Of a stretch of DNA of 64,000 nt, positions 29,801 to 36,595 are shown one piece after another (positions within the stretch are counted from its first letter, which is position 1; each line of letters opens with the position of its first letter). The notes beneath the pieces are model-generated. The model was not told the origin of the DNA. It saw only the letters and a list, made by a program, of their open reading frames with translations, and did not search any database. The DNA lies in assembly GCA_965248235.1 (NCBI GenBank), contig CBDFIU010000005.1, positions 1,488,001 through 1,552,000 on the forward strand. The letters run 5' to 3'. Source of the DNA: UBA6623 sp965248235 (GTDB lineage: Bacteria; Acidobacteriota; Terriglobia; Bryobacterales; UBA6623). A program made the translations under genes and the position numbers.

Positions 29801-29947
29801 CCGATCGGCCTAGGGTTGGGAGAAACCGGCAGCGAGATTCACGCACCGCTTGCGCTCGTAGTCATGTGCGGCCTCTTCAGCTCGACGGTGCTGAACATGA
29901 TCGTCGTGCCGGCAGCCTATTGGCGCTTCGGCCGGTTGGAGAATTGA
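26861..29947 (+). CDS. RND efflux permease, heavy-metal (HME) type (CusA/CzcA-like)
   Basis: 1028 residues from ATG 26861. The RND layout has TM1 (LVVALTAAFLAWGGYAVSGL), a large periplasmic loop with PTVTVMVENPGMAPTDMEYL, and TM2-6 containing IGELVDDAVIDVENVFRRLR (the TM4 proton-relay acidic pair). A second loop and TM8-12 follow (IGFITLFGVATRNGIMLISH), with the usual ending MIVVPAAYWRFG. It exports metal ions by proton antiport. The last codons abut a truncated IS copy: the stop TGA at 29945-29947 spans the junction, so a few original C-terminal residues may be lost. HME-type is inferred from the adaptor and His-rich partner as well as the sequence. Confidence 0.9.
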   Translation: MLNTLIRWSLANRPLVVALTAAFLAWGGYAVSGLPVDVLPDLTAPTVTVMVENPGMAPTDMEYLVTFPLETAVNGAPGVRRVRSSTAVGVSMIWVDFDWGEDVFHARQTVTERLNIASASLPPGTTRPLLGPISSVMGDVLFVALTSDRHSPVEVRTVADTVIRRRLLAIPGVAQVTPIGGGRKQYQVLLSSRKLQAHQVSLTEVEDALTAANANTSAGFRVTGGQEYLIQGIARFTDLDDIRRTVVTSRNSIPIHIEDLGTVRVGEALKRGEGSLNGEAAVVIGIRKQPQVNTLDLTSSIDQALEDMEANLPNGMRIDARVFRQADFIEVAIANLETALSYGGLLVVAVVIIFLANARASAITLFAIPFSLFAAFLGFEALGLSINSMTLGGLAIAIGELVDDAVIDVENVFRRLRENARLPQPDRRSGLEVVYQASREIRGSVVFATLIIMLVFAPLFFLGGVEGRLLRPLGFAYITALFASLVVALTVTPVLCSYLLPRTKAVMKRDAPAVIRFLKKLYLPVVRWSLAHGALVMASSFIVVTAGVASFGWMGRSFLPEFNEGTLTIGAVTIPGTSLEESDRLGSALEKILLEVPEVVSTGRRTGRAKLDEHLQGVEATELEVRLEMGERPKEEVLEEIRERATLIPGTRINIGQPISHRVDHMLSGTRSNIAVKIFGDDLITLRALAARVEQAMRDTPGVVDLASEQQTDIPTVTVRFRRDALARYGMPAGTAAQALKTVFLGLEVGSILEGQVAFPLVMRYEDGPPEDMETIRQVLIDTPSGARVPLSAIADIREDRSPNFVTRENARRKIVVSCNVVGGDLRGVVTEIQKRIAEDVKLPRGYRVEYGGQFESEAEATRRIVLLGALVIVGILVLLATVFRSWRDALIIMCNLPLALAGGVVGVFLGGGILSVASLIGFITLFGVATRNGIMLISHIKYLIREEGETDFKEAITRGASERVAPILMTAMSTGLALIPIGLGLGETGSEIHAPLALVVMCGLFSSTVLNMIVVPAAYWRFGRLEN

Positions 29948-30587
29948 GCTCCGGCGCGCCATGGTGCGGCCCGGACGCGATCGGCTCAGCGGGCGCGTGG
30001 AGGTTGACGAGACTTACTTAGGAGGCTTGGAGGAGGGCGTGCGCGGTCGCCAAACCGACGCTGAGGCGCTGATTGTAGTAGCGGCCGAGGAAGATGGTGC
30101 CGGCATCGGGCGGGTTCGGATACGCACCATTCCCAACGCCTCCGGGGACAGCTTGATGGCCTTCGTCGGCGAGTCGATCGGACCCGGCAGCGTGGTCCAT
30201 ACCGACGGTTGGCTGGGATACGAACCGCTCGAAGGCGACGGCTATCGCCACGAGGTGAGCTACCTGGAGGGGCAACCGGCGCGCGCCTCGAAACTGCTCC
30301 CCCGGGTGCACCGCGTGGTGTCGTTAGTGAAGCGCTGGATACTGGGCACGCATCAAGGAGCGGTCAGTCACGAGCATCTCGACTCCTACCTCGACGAATT
30401 CGCCTTCCGCTTCAACCGCCGCAAGTCCAGAAGTCGAGGCAAGCTCTTTTACCGCCTGGTTCAACAGGCCGTCGCCGTGCCACCGGCACCCTACAAATCG
30501 CTGGTCGGAGGCACCGCGACACGCGCTACGGACGACCACAACATGTAGGGGCTATTTCCCAATACCTGAGTCAAGTAAATACCCATC
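29946..30587 (+). mobile_element. IS1595-family element, copy C (5' 394 bp missing)
   Basis: Corresponds to bases 395-1036 of the full element and ends with an intact right terminal repeat at 30587. The left end is truncated exactly at the RND permease stop codon. The remaining ORF (29961-30548) encodes the catalytic two-thirds of the transposase without the zinc ribbon, so it cannot move on its own. It differs from the other copies at two residues (Glu for Lys in TDAEALIVV; Gly for Glu in SIGPGSVV), suggesting a somewhat older copy. No target duplication can be recognised. Confidence 0.92.
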
Positions 30588-30745
30588 TCTATCTTTATTG
30601 GCGGAGGCTCTGACCGCAGGCAGGACTCCAATCTCTCTTCCAGAAGATCCAAGGCTTCCGTGACCGCGTCACGGGACTTCTTACAGATGTTGAGTTTTTG
30701 TCTAACTAGCGGCTCACGAGTTGCTTCTGCTGATTCAGTGTTCAT
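30588..30745 (-). pseudogene. Truncated small phage-type hypothetical protein
   Basis: Begins MNTESAEATREPLVRQKLNI, preceded by a good ribosome site (GGAGAGAAACC). About 52 residues remain before the frame enters the terminal repeat of IS copy C; the 3' end is gone. The remainder looks helical and charged (DAVTEALDLLEERLESCL). No family was recognised. Confidence 0.5.
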
Positions 30746-30776
30746 GGTTTCTCTCCTTTGTTGGATTGTTGGGTGA

Positions 30777-30957
30777 TTACGTCACCTCATCTGGCCACTC
30801 ACGAATCATCAAATCTTCTGGAATCGGCTTTTTCTTCGCCATCTGCTTCATGAAGAAAGGGATGCGGGATGCGTGGCATTGTTCACGAATAAACCGCGCC
30901 CACTCAGGGTCCATGGGCCGAGCTCCGGGGTCCGGCGAAGAAGTGGCACTGGACATA
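30777..30957 (-). pseudogene. C-terminal remnant of a DUF5131 (phage Gp37/Gp68-like) protein
   Basis: The C-terminal ~45 residues, from GARPMDPEWARFIREQCHAS through PFFMKQMAKKKP to REWPDE, match the conserved end of DUF5131 proteins of phage and accessory regions. The rest of the gene is missing. Its N-terminal side is joined to the remnant of a cytosine methylase gene, showing a deletion between two once-separate genes. Confidence 0.6.
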
Positions 30958-31095
30958 TTATCCTCTAAGGTCATCGCCCGAGACTTCCTTGATGCTCCTT
31001 TCGTCCACGTCGCCGGGGGCGATCTCGCCGGCGGCGATCAGATTGCGCAGCCACTCGGCGGCGTAGGGATCGATCTCGTTGTAGTAGGCGGTCAC
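30958..31095 (-). pseudogene. N-terminal remnant of a phage-type DNA cytosine methyltransferase
   Basis: GTG 31095 starts a 45-residue frame (TAYYNEIDPYAAEWLRNLI, then GEIAPGDVDERSIKEV and DDLRG). This is the typical N-terminus of phage-borne C5-methyltransferases, which normally continue into a G-Y-TQCHFFAGIG SAM motif. Here a stop comes right after DDLRG and the catalytic domain is absent. It directly follows the stop of the 59-aa gene upstream, so it was part of that operon. Confidence 0.65.
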
Positions 31096-31275
31096 TCATG
31101 CCGCGTCCCACTGGGGCTGGGGGAGTCTCGCCGCGCACTCCAGGCAGCGCACGTAGGCCCCTTCCTCGTCCTTGCGCGGTGTCGTGGTACGGCGGTGACC
31201 ACAGCCCTTAGCCAGCCTTAGCAGCGCCCAGGATGAGAACACCAGCAACCTCACAGCGCCTGCGAAATAGCTCAT
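31096..31275 (-). CDS. Small phage-type protein with Cys-rich motif
   Basis: 59 residues. ATG 31275 has a strong ribosome site (AAAGGAGGTCGC) and overlaps the stop of the 122-aa gene by 4 bp. A hydrophobic N-terminus (FAGAVRLLVFSSWALLRL) is followed by CGHRRTTTPRKDEEGAYVRC and LECA, a possible Zn-binding knuckle. Similar small ORFs recur in phage accessory regions. Function unknown. Confidence 0.7.
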   Translation of the reverse strand: MSYFAGAVRLLVFSSWALLRLAKGCGHRRTTTPRKDEEGAYVRCLECAARLPQPQWDAA

Positions 31276-31640
31276 GCGACCTCCTTTCCATTTCGTGTGC
31301 ATTCGCCGCTGTGCGGGCGGTAGCTTATCTCGCCCGAAAGCACCGGCATTGGGTCTACCGACAGCACGAACCTGCTGCCGACAGGCGTGCGCACCATGAA
31401 CACCTGGCCGCCGCACCGGGGGCATTGGCCCTGCCCCACCAGTTCATAGCGTGCTCTTTGCAATTCGCCTGCGGCCGCAATAACGTCTTCCACAAACGCA
31501 CCGTTAGGCTCTCGTTTGTCTTCGCCGCGTCCCAACGGCCCGTTTTGCCACGAGATCGCGAACCCACGACCGAAAGACGCGCCTCCAGCCGGGTTTCCGT
31601 CGTTGTCGTTCCAGTGCTCTTCGAAAATTTCAGTCTTCAT
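31272..31640 (-). CDS. Phage-type hypothetical protein with C-terminal zinc-binding region
   Basis: 122 residues with a good ribosome site (AAAGGAGAAAACAG). The N-terminal half, with GNPAGGASFGRGFAISWQNG and PLGRGEDKREPNGAFVEDVI, matches a small phage protein family known only as hypothetical. The C-terminal half has QCPRCGGQVF and HSGECTRNG, which could make a zinc knuckle. It is translationally coupled to the next gene. No function is assigned. Confidence 0.7.
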   Translation of the reverse strand: MKTEIFEEHWNDNDGNPAGGASFGRGFAISWQNGPLGRGEDKREPNGAFVEDVIAAAGELQRARYELVGQGQCPRCGGQVFMVRTPVGSRFVLSVDPMPVLSGEISYRPHSGECTRNGKEVA

Positions 31641-31692
31641 CTGTTTTCTCCTTTAGGTGGTTCCGCAGTCATCGACCATTCCTTCGGCCCCT

Positions 31693-32073
31693 CTAGGCTG
31701 CTTCGGTTGACTGTGTTTCATGGGTTTCCTCCCGTTCCCCCGTCTTCGCCAACGCTGCGATGTACGTGTACGCCTTGCCGCTGCGCAGCATGCCCGGCGA
31801 GATGCGCAGCACCCGCCAGCCGAGCAGCAGCGCCTCGGCGTCCTTCTCGCGGTCCTCCTCGTAGCCCGCGACACGCTGGTGACCGCCGCCCCCTCCCCGG
31901 TAGAGCAGGCCGTCGAACTCGACGGCGAGCTTGATGTCCTCACGGGCGAAATCGAACCTCCAGCGGCGCGTCTCGTGGAAGCGAAACTCCCGCTGCCAAA
32001 GGCCGGGTTGAAAAACATCCAGCCACAGCCAAAGCGTTTCCTCGCCGGCGCTTCTTGCCTGACGGCTCACCAC
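31693..32073 (-). CDS. Vsr/DUF559-like PD-(D/E)XK nuclease-fold protein
   Basis: 126 residues. The core REFRFHETRRWRFDFAREDI, KLAVEFDGLLYRGGGGGH, then EKDAEALLLGWRVLRI matches the small Vsr/DUF559-like nuclease fold of phage and accessory loci: FDFA (catalytic Asp), E-x-D/E on the next strand, and the W-V-L-R strand. The usual role is cleavage of phage, recombination or mismatch DNA. The GTG start overlaps the previous gene by 7 bp. Catalytic residues are inferred from the motif pattern. Confidence 0.7.
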   Translation of the reverse strand: MVSRQARSAGEETLWLWLDVFQPGLWQREFRFHETRRWRFDFAREDIKLAVEFDGLLYRGGGGGHQRVAGYEEDREKDAEALLLGWRVLRISPGMLRSGKAYTYIAALAKTGEREETHETQSTEAA

Positions 32074-32330
32074 TCCGTTTCCTCTCCTTCTGCCTTGGCA
32101 ATCACGGCGCGCACACGCGCTAAAAACTCTCGCTCCGCGTCAATGTACTTCTGTCTCTCGCCGCGCTGAACGTCCACGCCGATAAAGTCGTCAATCTCAA
32201 CGGCGCATTCCTTCAACGTCGCCAACATCTCCGGCGCGGCAGTAATCAAGAGAGCGTCGGCCCTTCTGCCGTTATCCCACATACGCAACGGGCCGCGTAT
32301 CCACTGGTGAATCAATGCGGAACGAACCAC
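32067..32330 (-). CDS. Phage-type hypothetical protein (AAPEML motif)
   Basis: 87 residues containing ALLITAAPEMLATLKECAVE and FLARVRAVIAKAEGEE, close to the NARLIAAAPEML...RAVIAKA pattern common in small phage proteins of unknown role. The first ~25 residues do not look like the usual N-terminus, so the start may be displaced or the gene 5'-truncated. It overlaps the nuclease-fold gene downstream. Confidence 0.55.
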   Translation of the reverse strand: MVRSALIHQWIRGPLRMWDNGRRADALLITAAPEMLATLKECAVEIDDFIGVDVQRGERQKYIDAEREFLARVRAVIAKAEGEETEW

Positions 32331-32393
32331 CTTCAGACTTGGGCCATATGTACCTCCATGGCCCCCGCGTGTGCTTGCTCATTTGTCTTCCTC

Positions 32394-32822
32394 CTAATGG
32401 CTTAGAGCCGAGCCGCTTACCTTCCCGCCATCCGGCATGTAGAAGAACCAGCGGCGGGTCCGCATCGCGGTCAGAAACAGCGTGATGACCGGCCGGCCGT
32501 TGCGCTGGAACAGCTTGTGTTGAGTCGTGGCGCGCCGGAACACCACATCCCCCGGCCGGCGCAGGAACACTTGACTGCGTATCACCTCCAGGCGCTCACC
32601 CTCGAGATGCAGGCTGACGCTGGTCCAGGGATGGTCATGAAGACCTCTTCCGGGGTCGGAGGTAAGCGTTTTGTGCAGGTAGATGTTGAAGAAGCGGTTG
32701 CGCGGGATGACGTGCCAGCGGCTTAGATAACGCCCGCCGATGACCCTGTCGGGCGGACGGGAGTCCATGATGCGCCGCGCCGTCCTCAGCAGCCTAATCC
32801 GCAAACAATTGGGCAGTCTCAT
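32394..32822 (-). CDS. Cupin-like phage accessory protein
   Basis: 142 residues from ATG 32822 (MRLPNCLRIRLLRTARRIMD). The segment YLSRWHVIPRNRFFNIYLHK, then GRGLHDHPWTSVSLHLEGE and VFRRATTQHKLFQ, has the paired His motifs and beta-strand pattern of a small cupin. Such proteins appear in phage accessory regions, but no reaction is known. The start lies inside the 3' end of the DNA methylase remnant (29-bp overlap). Confidence 0.65.
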   Translation of the reverse strand: MRLPNCLRIRLLRTARRIMDSRPPDRVIGGRYLSRWHVIPRNRFFNIYLHKTLTSDPGRGLHDHPWTSVSLHLEGERLEVIRSQVFLRRPGDVVFRRATTQHKLFQRNGRPVITLFLTAMRTRRWFFYMPDGGKVSGSALSH

Positions 32823-33321
32823 GGCTCTCCTTCGGTACAGCCTCGATCCAGACGTCAGCGAACAGGGGCGCGTCTTCGTGGATGCGCCGCCGGGCCATCT
32901 CGGCATACTCGGGATTGAGTTCGATCAGGATGGCGTTGCGGCCCACCAGCCGGGCGGCGACGAGGCCCACGGTTCCCGCTCCCGCGAAGGGATCGAGAAC
33001 GACCGCAGGGGCTGGATCGCCGGCGTCGCAGACGCAGCGGGGCTGCCATCCGAGCGAACTATGGACGGCCTCCAACCGTCTGTTGAATCCGGCTGTCTCG
33101 TGCTCGAAGGGCGATCCGCAGGCCGCGCAGCATCCTTCTTCGCTCGTTCCCGCCTTGATGCACGGCTCGACCAGCGCCGGCGGAAAGGTGGCGAAGTGGG
33201 CTTCGGGATACCCAAAGGTAGAAATGGTCCAGACATTACGCAGATTTGCTCCCATGGCCTCCTGCTCGGCTTTGGACATCTCGTCCCAGCGGCCGTTGAA
33301 TCCTGCGTGTCGGCGGGAATG
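32794..33321 (-). pseudogene. DNA methyltransferase C-terminal part, fused in frame to IS sequence
   Basis: The remaining ~175 residues hold FAGAGTVGLVAARLVGRNAI (SAM-binding motif I after VVLDP) and IELNPEYAEMARRRI, the standard C-terminal half of phage-type beta-class N4/N6 DNA methylases. A zinc-knuckle-like CCAACGSPFEHE occurs in the middle. The N-terminal half, with the catalytic D/NPPY or SPPY motif, has been replaced by the zinc-ribbon part of an IS1595 transposase. The reading frame stays open across the junction (33321/33322), giving a 283-aa chimera. Without the catalytic motif it should not methylate DNA. Confidence 0.75.
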
Positions 33322-33541
33322 GCAGCCGGCGCACTCCAGCAGCGCTGTCCGCACCGCCCACGCTTTGTCGTGCCCGCATCGCGGACAACGAAAACCCTCC
33401 GGCCAGCGGAGTTGACACAGATACTCTCGACAGGCCTGCTCGGTGGCGAAACGCGCCTCGAACTCGGCCAGATTCCGAGGATAATCTTCCATTTCCCCGA
33501 TCCTACATCTTGTGGTCACCTGAGTCAAGTAAATACCTATC
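33322..33541 (-). mobile_element. IS1595-family element, fragment D (5' 220 bp, reverse)
   Basis: Carries bases 1-220 of the element: the left terminal repeat at 33541 with one change (CCTATC for CCCATC) and the transposase zinc ribbon up to LLECAGC. The break is inside the second zinc-ligand motif. With copy C it brackets the phage-type cassette (30.6-33.3 kb), in opposite orientation to copy C. Confidence 0.9.
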
Positions 33542-33628
33542 CGAATTAAATATATAGGGAGATGAGTGCCAAGCTGAGAAGGGCGCGACGCTCCCAAGGC
33601 AAACTGGAAATTATTAGGGAGAAACAAC

Positions 33629-34090
33629 ATGAGTGTGAGAAACATCAGAATCGGTGTCTACGGTGGTTGGCTCGGCGGTGTGGTATTTGGAGCGATGATG
33701 GCGATGATGGGAATGCTGCCTATGATCGGCAAGATGGTCGGTCACCCTTCGGCGGTCACGGGTTTTCTTGTCCATCTCGTGATTAGCGCCGTGATAGGTG
33801 CATCATTCGCGGTGCTGTTCGATCGACTCGTTCAGGGCGTGAGCAGTGGGCTGGGCTACGGAGTACTCTACGGTGGAATTTGGTGGTTGCTGGGACCTCT
33901 GACTCTAATGCCGTTCATGATGGGCATGGGGTTCGGCGTGAACTGGAACGCGACTGCGGCATCCCAGATGCTTCCCAGCTTGATCGGTCATCTGATCTAT
34001 GGGGGAATCCTTGGAGTGAGCTATGCCTGGCTCCGAAGCCGGCAGAGCTACCGTCATCCAGCCTCGGCGACGCCGGCGGGGGCGATCTAA
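33629..34090 (+). CDS. Small integral membrane protein, four TM helices
   Basis: 153 residues with a clear ribosome site (GGGAGAAACAAC before the ATG). It has four hydrophobic segments (YGGWLGGVVFGAMMAMMGML; FLVHLVISAVIGASFAVLF; LGYGVLYGGIWWLLGPLTL; LPSLIGHLIYGGILGVSYAW). Met- and Gly-rich helix edges and repeated H residues (GHP, VHLV, GHL) are notable. It resembles uncharacterised membrane proteins of soil bacteria. It overlaps the possible upstream starts of the phosphatase gene. No function is assigned. Confidence 0.8.
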   Translation: MSVRNIRIGVYGGWLGGVVFGAMMAMMGMLPMIGKMVGHPSAVTGFLVHLVISAVIGASFAVLFDRLVQGVSSGLGYGVLYGGIWWLLGPLTLMPFMMGMGFGVNWNATAASQMLPSLIGHLIYGGILGVSYAWLRSRQSYRHPASATPAGAI

Positions 34091-34178
34091 GCGCTCCCGT
34101 AAACACCGTCCAAGAAACGGAAACGGATCCTCCTCAAGCCTTGCGGGCCGCGAGGAGGATCTTCCGCCGGGGCAAACA

Positions 34179-35144
34179 GTGATAGAACTCGACCACAGAG
34201 GCATCGACACGGGAACCGGCGGAATACTGTCCGGCAGCGCAAGTGGCGGTAAATTCCCTGTTAAGGCGGTTAGGGAGGCGACGACTGCATCCCCCGGCAA
34301 CCCCGAAAGTCCATACGCGCCGCAGGCCGAACCGACAAGTCATCAAGATCGGCTACGCCCCGACTTCGAATGCGTTGGAGTCTGGAACGGCAATCGGGAA
34401 GGGGCATTCAACGGGGAACTGCCCGGCTTGGCAACTTGGGTCTATTCGGCACCCTTCGAGTCCTCCAGAGGCGGGGACGTGCACTATTTGTCTGTCTGCG
34501 ACGAGGGTCGACTTTCTAGAATTGCTCTAGCGGATGTGAGGGGTCACGGGGCGCAAGTCCACATCGTCGCGGAGTCTCTGCTCCAACTGATGCACCGCTA
34601 CATCGACACCTGGGATCAGTCCGCTTTCATGCGCGATCTCGGCCAGACATTCGGTGAAACCCAAGCGGGTTCCCAGTACGCAACAGCCGTAGTGCTCGGG
34701 TTTCACCGCGAACTGAGCCAGGTGGCTTATACAAACGCTGGTCACCCGGCTCCCCTCTGGTTCCACGCAAGCGAGGAGCGCTGGGGTGTTCTTGCAGAGG
34801 ATGAAATGCCGAGCGCCGCGCCTACAGACTTGCCCCTGGGTTTGATCCGGGGTACGGAGTATCAACAAACGTTCGCGACTCTGGGTCCAGGCGATCTACT
34901 CATTCTTTACTCCGACGGAATAATCGAGGCCGAGAACTACGCCGGGGAGCCCCTCGGCACCCAACGCCTTCTTGGACTGGCAAAGGGACTTCCAACGGAT
35001 TCTCCCGAGAGAGCCGGTCGAAGTCTGTTGTCAAAGGTTGACAAATTCAGCGGCGGTTTGCGTGCCGGCGACGATCAGACATTGATCGTTCTACAGCGGA
35101 GATCCGGGACGTCCGCCAACAAGAATCTCGAAAGAATTGGCTAG
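34179..35144 (+). CDS. SpoIIE-type PP2C serine/threonine phosphatase
   Basis: About 321 residues from GTG 34179; a longer frame opens at ATG 34023 but its Arg-rich start is implausible. The SpoIIE/PP2C domain shows SRGGDVHYLSV (usually G-GDY/F, with the metal Asp), IALADVRGHGAQVHIVAE (metal-binding D-V-x-GHG), TNAGHPAPLWF, LILYSDGIIEAEN and the final GDDQTLIVL. All metal-site acidic positions appear present. Such enzymes dephosphorylate anti-anti-sigma factors in partner-switching stress control. No sensor domain is fused and no STAS partner gene is adjacent. Confidence 0.85.
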   Translation: MIELDHRGIDTGTGGILSGSASGGKFPVKAVREATTASPGNPESPYAPQAEPTSHQDRLRPDFECVGVWNGNREGAFNGELPGLATWVYSAPFESSRGGDVHYLSVCDEGRLSRIALADVRGHGAQVHIVAESLLQLMHRYIDTWDQSAFMRDLGQTFGETQAGSQYATAVVLGFHRELSQVAYTNAGHPAPLWFHASEERWGVLAEDEMPSAAPTDLPLGLIRGTEYQQTFATLGPGDLLILYSDGIIEAENYAGEPLGTQRLLGLAKGLPTDSPERAGRSLLSKVDKFSGGLRAGDDQTLIVLQRRSGTSANKNLERIG

Positions 35145-35187
35145 GGAGGGATGAGCGTGGGCTGGGTGAGTCAAAGAGGTGGGCGCC

Positions 35188-35518
35188 GTGAGCAAACAAC
35201 GAGTTGCGATCGTGGCGGGCGGCCGGACTCCTTTCGTGAAGGCCGGCAAGGCTTTCAGTGAACTCGGACCCCTGAGCTCGCTTCCCATGCGGTTAATGGA
35301 CTGATAGAGAAGCCCGGAATCGATGCGGACACCCTCGACGCCATTGCCTACGGTACCGTTGTTCCCGAGCCTGGAAAGCCGAACCTGGTCCGCGAAGTCG
35401 TTTTCGAAACCGGGCTGCCTAGGACCATCGAAGCGCAGACAATCTCCTCGTATTGCATCACCGGGTTGCGCACGATAACGACCATCACGGAGGGAATCAG
35501 TTCCGGTCATATCGAATT
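35188..35518 (+). pseudogene. Thiolase (acetyl-CoA acyltransferase, FadI-like) N-terminal remnant
   Basis: GTG 35188 starts SKQRVAIVAGGRTPFVKAGK, the thiolase N-terminus. The frame breaks near 35280 after FSELGPLS and resumes one frame over as HAVNGLIEKPGIDADTLDAI, continuing YGTVVPEPGKPNLVREVVF and SSYCITGLRTITT, whose Cys is at the nucleophile position. It stops abruptly near 35518. The C-terminal two-thirds are missing. A clear beta-oxidation thiolase relic with both frameshift and truncation. Confidence 0.85.
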
Positions 35519-35526
35519 CTTACGTT

Positions 35527-35703
35527 CGGTTATACGAGGACTTGGACCGAATCGATATCCGGCTGCTGGGACCAAGCATGGATGTGACGCTGACCGTCAG
35601 TACGGAGGAAGGGGAGTTCGTTCCGGTACGTGAGTTTTTTCTCACCTCGGGACTCGTGAAAGATTTGCGGCCTCCCGGCATTCCGGCCCCACGCTTCAGC
35701 TGA
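35527..35703 (+). pseudogene. C-terminal fragment of an unidentified protein
   Basis: A 58-residue open frame ending at TGA 35701-35703 reads RLYEDLDRIDIRLLGPSMDV, TLTVSTEEGEFVPVREFFLT, then GLVKDLRPPGIPAPRFS. It has real-protein composition but no start codon. It directly follows the truncated thiolase, so it is probably the tail of another deleted gene. Family not recognised. Confidence 0.35.
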
Positions 35704-35814
35704 ACTTGGCGAGCAACCGGAGAACGGCCTCCAACTCGAACACTTCCGTCATCCAGTTGCGACCTCGACAGAGGCACCCGAGATCGAAGAGAGCTGGGAT
35801 TTGTAGAGTGACCG

Positions 35815-36066
35815 TTGCAAGCTACCTTCTCGGTTGCCAGAAATCCCAAGGTTGAAGGGGTTGGAGTGACCAGTCGTGTTAGGGAGGTGCTCCAGCTGGT
35901 CTCGGAAGGGCACTCTGTCAAGAGGATCGCGACTCGGTTGAATTTTTCTCCCCGAACGGTGGAATTCCACCAAAACCGCACACGAGAAACGTTGGGGATC
36001 CACAGCGCTGCTCAGTTGACTCTGTACGCCATCAGATCCGGCCTCCTCCCGCTCGCCAAACAGTAG
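35815..36066 (+). pseudogene. LuxR-type HTH domain remnant of a response regulator
   Basis: The segment TSRVREVLQLVSEGHSVKRI, ATRLNFSPRTVEFHQNRT, then SAAQLTLYAIRSGLL is a full LuxR/NarL helix-turn-helix. The receiver domain is absent and no good ribosome site precedes the frame (first codon TTG 35815). It is most likely the surviving end of a NarL/FixJ response regulator, though a free-standing HTH protein of ~83 residues is possible. Confidence 0.6.
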
Positions 36067-36464
36067 ACCGACCGAAGGGATTGCGTCAGTCCGCCGGATT
36101 TGGATCGGGCCGCTGAGCTGACGCCGGTCTGGGTTCCCGACGCGGTCCAGGAAGCACGCGCGATCTGAACCTTTTGACGACAAGTCGCTTCGACGAGACT
36201 TTGCGCAGAAGCATTCCTACCAGGAGGACAGGCATTTCTTGCCCCACTGTTTGAAGCTCTCTTCACGCCGCGGGACTTCGAGGACGATCCGTGATCTTCT
36301 CCTCCTAGGGGGCGAGGGCGGTACCGGCCCCGGTGACGTTTGCTACCTGAAGCCGAGACGTCAATTTGCTCTCGACACTGCTTTCAGAACCTGGAAGGGA
36401 TCGGTCAGTTTCATCCGGAAGGGAACCACGCGTCGGAGCCTCAGGCGCCTGGTACACGGGAGGG
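36067..36464. other. Non-coding stretch, no feature recognised
   Basis: About 400 bp between the HTH remnant and repeat R2a. ORFs are short and lack coding character or ribosome sites. No hairpin-terminator or repeat matching other parts of the window was seen. Confidence 0.4.
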
Positions 36465-36595
36465 TTTCAACAGATTTCAACAAGTCGGCCGCAAGTCATT
36501 GAAACGTAAGTAGTTGAAAACAGAGGATTCGGGGTCTGCGGTGACACCTGCTTTGGGAGCAGGCGTGCTGTGATAAACATCACATTTTAACTGAT

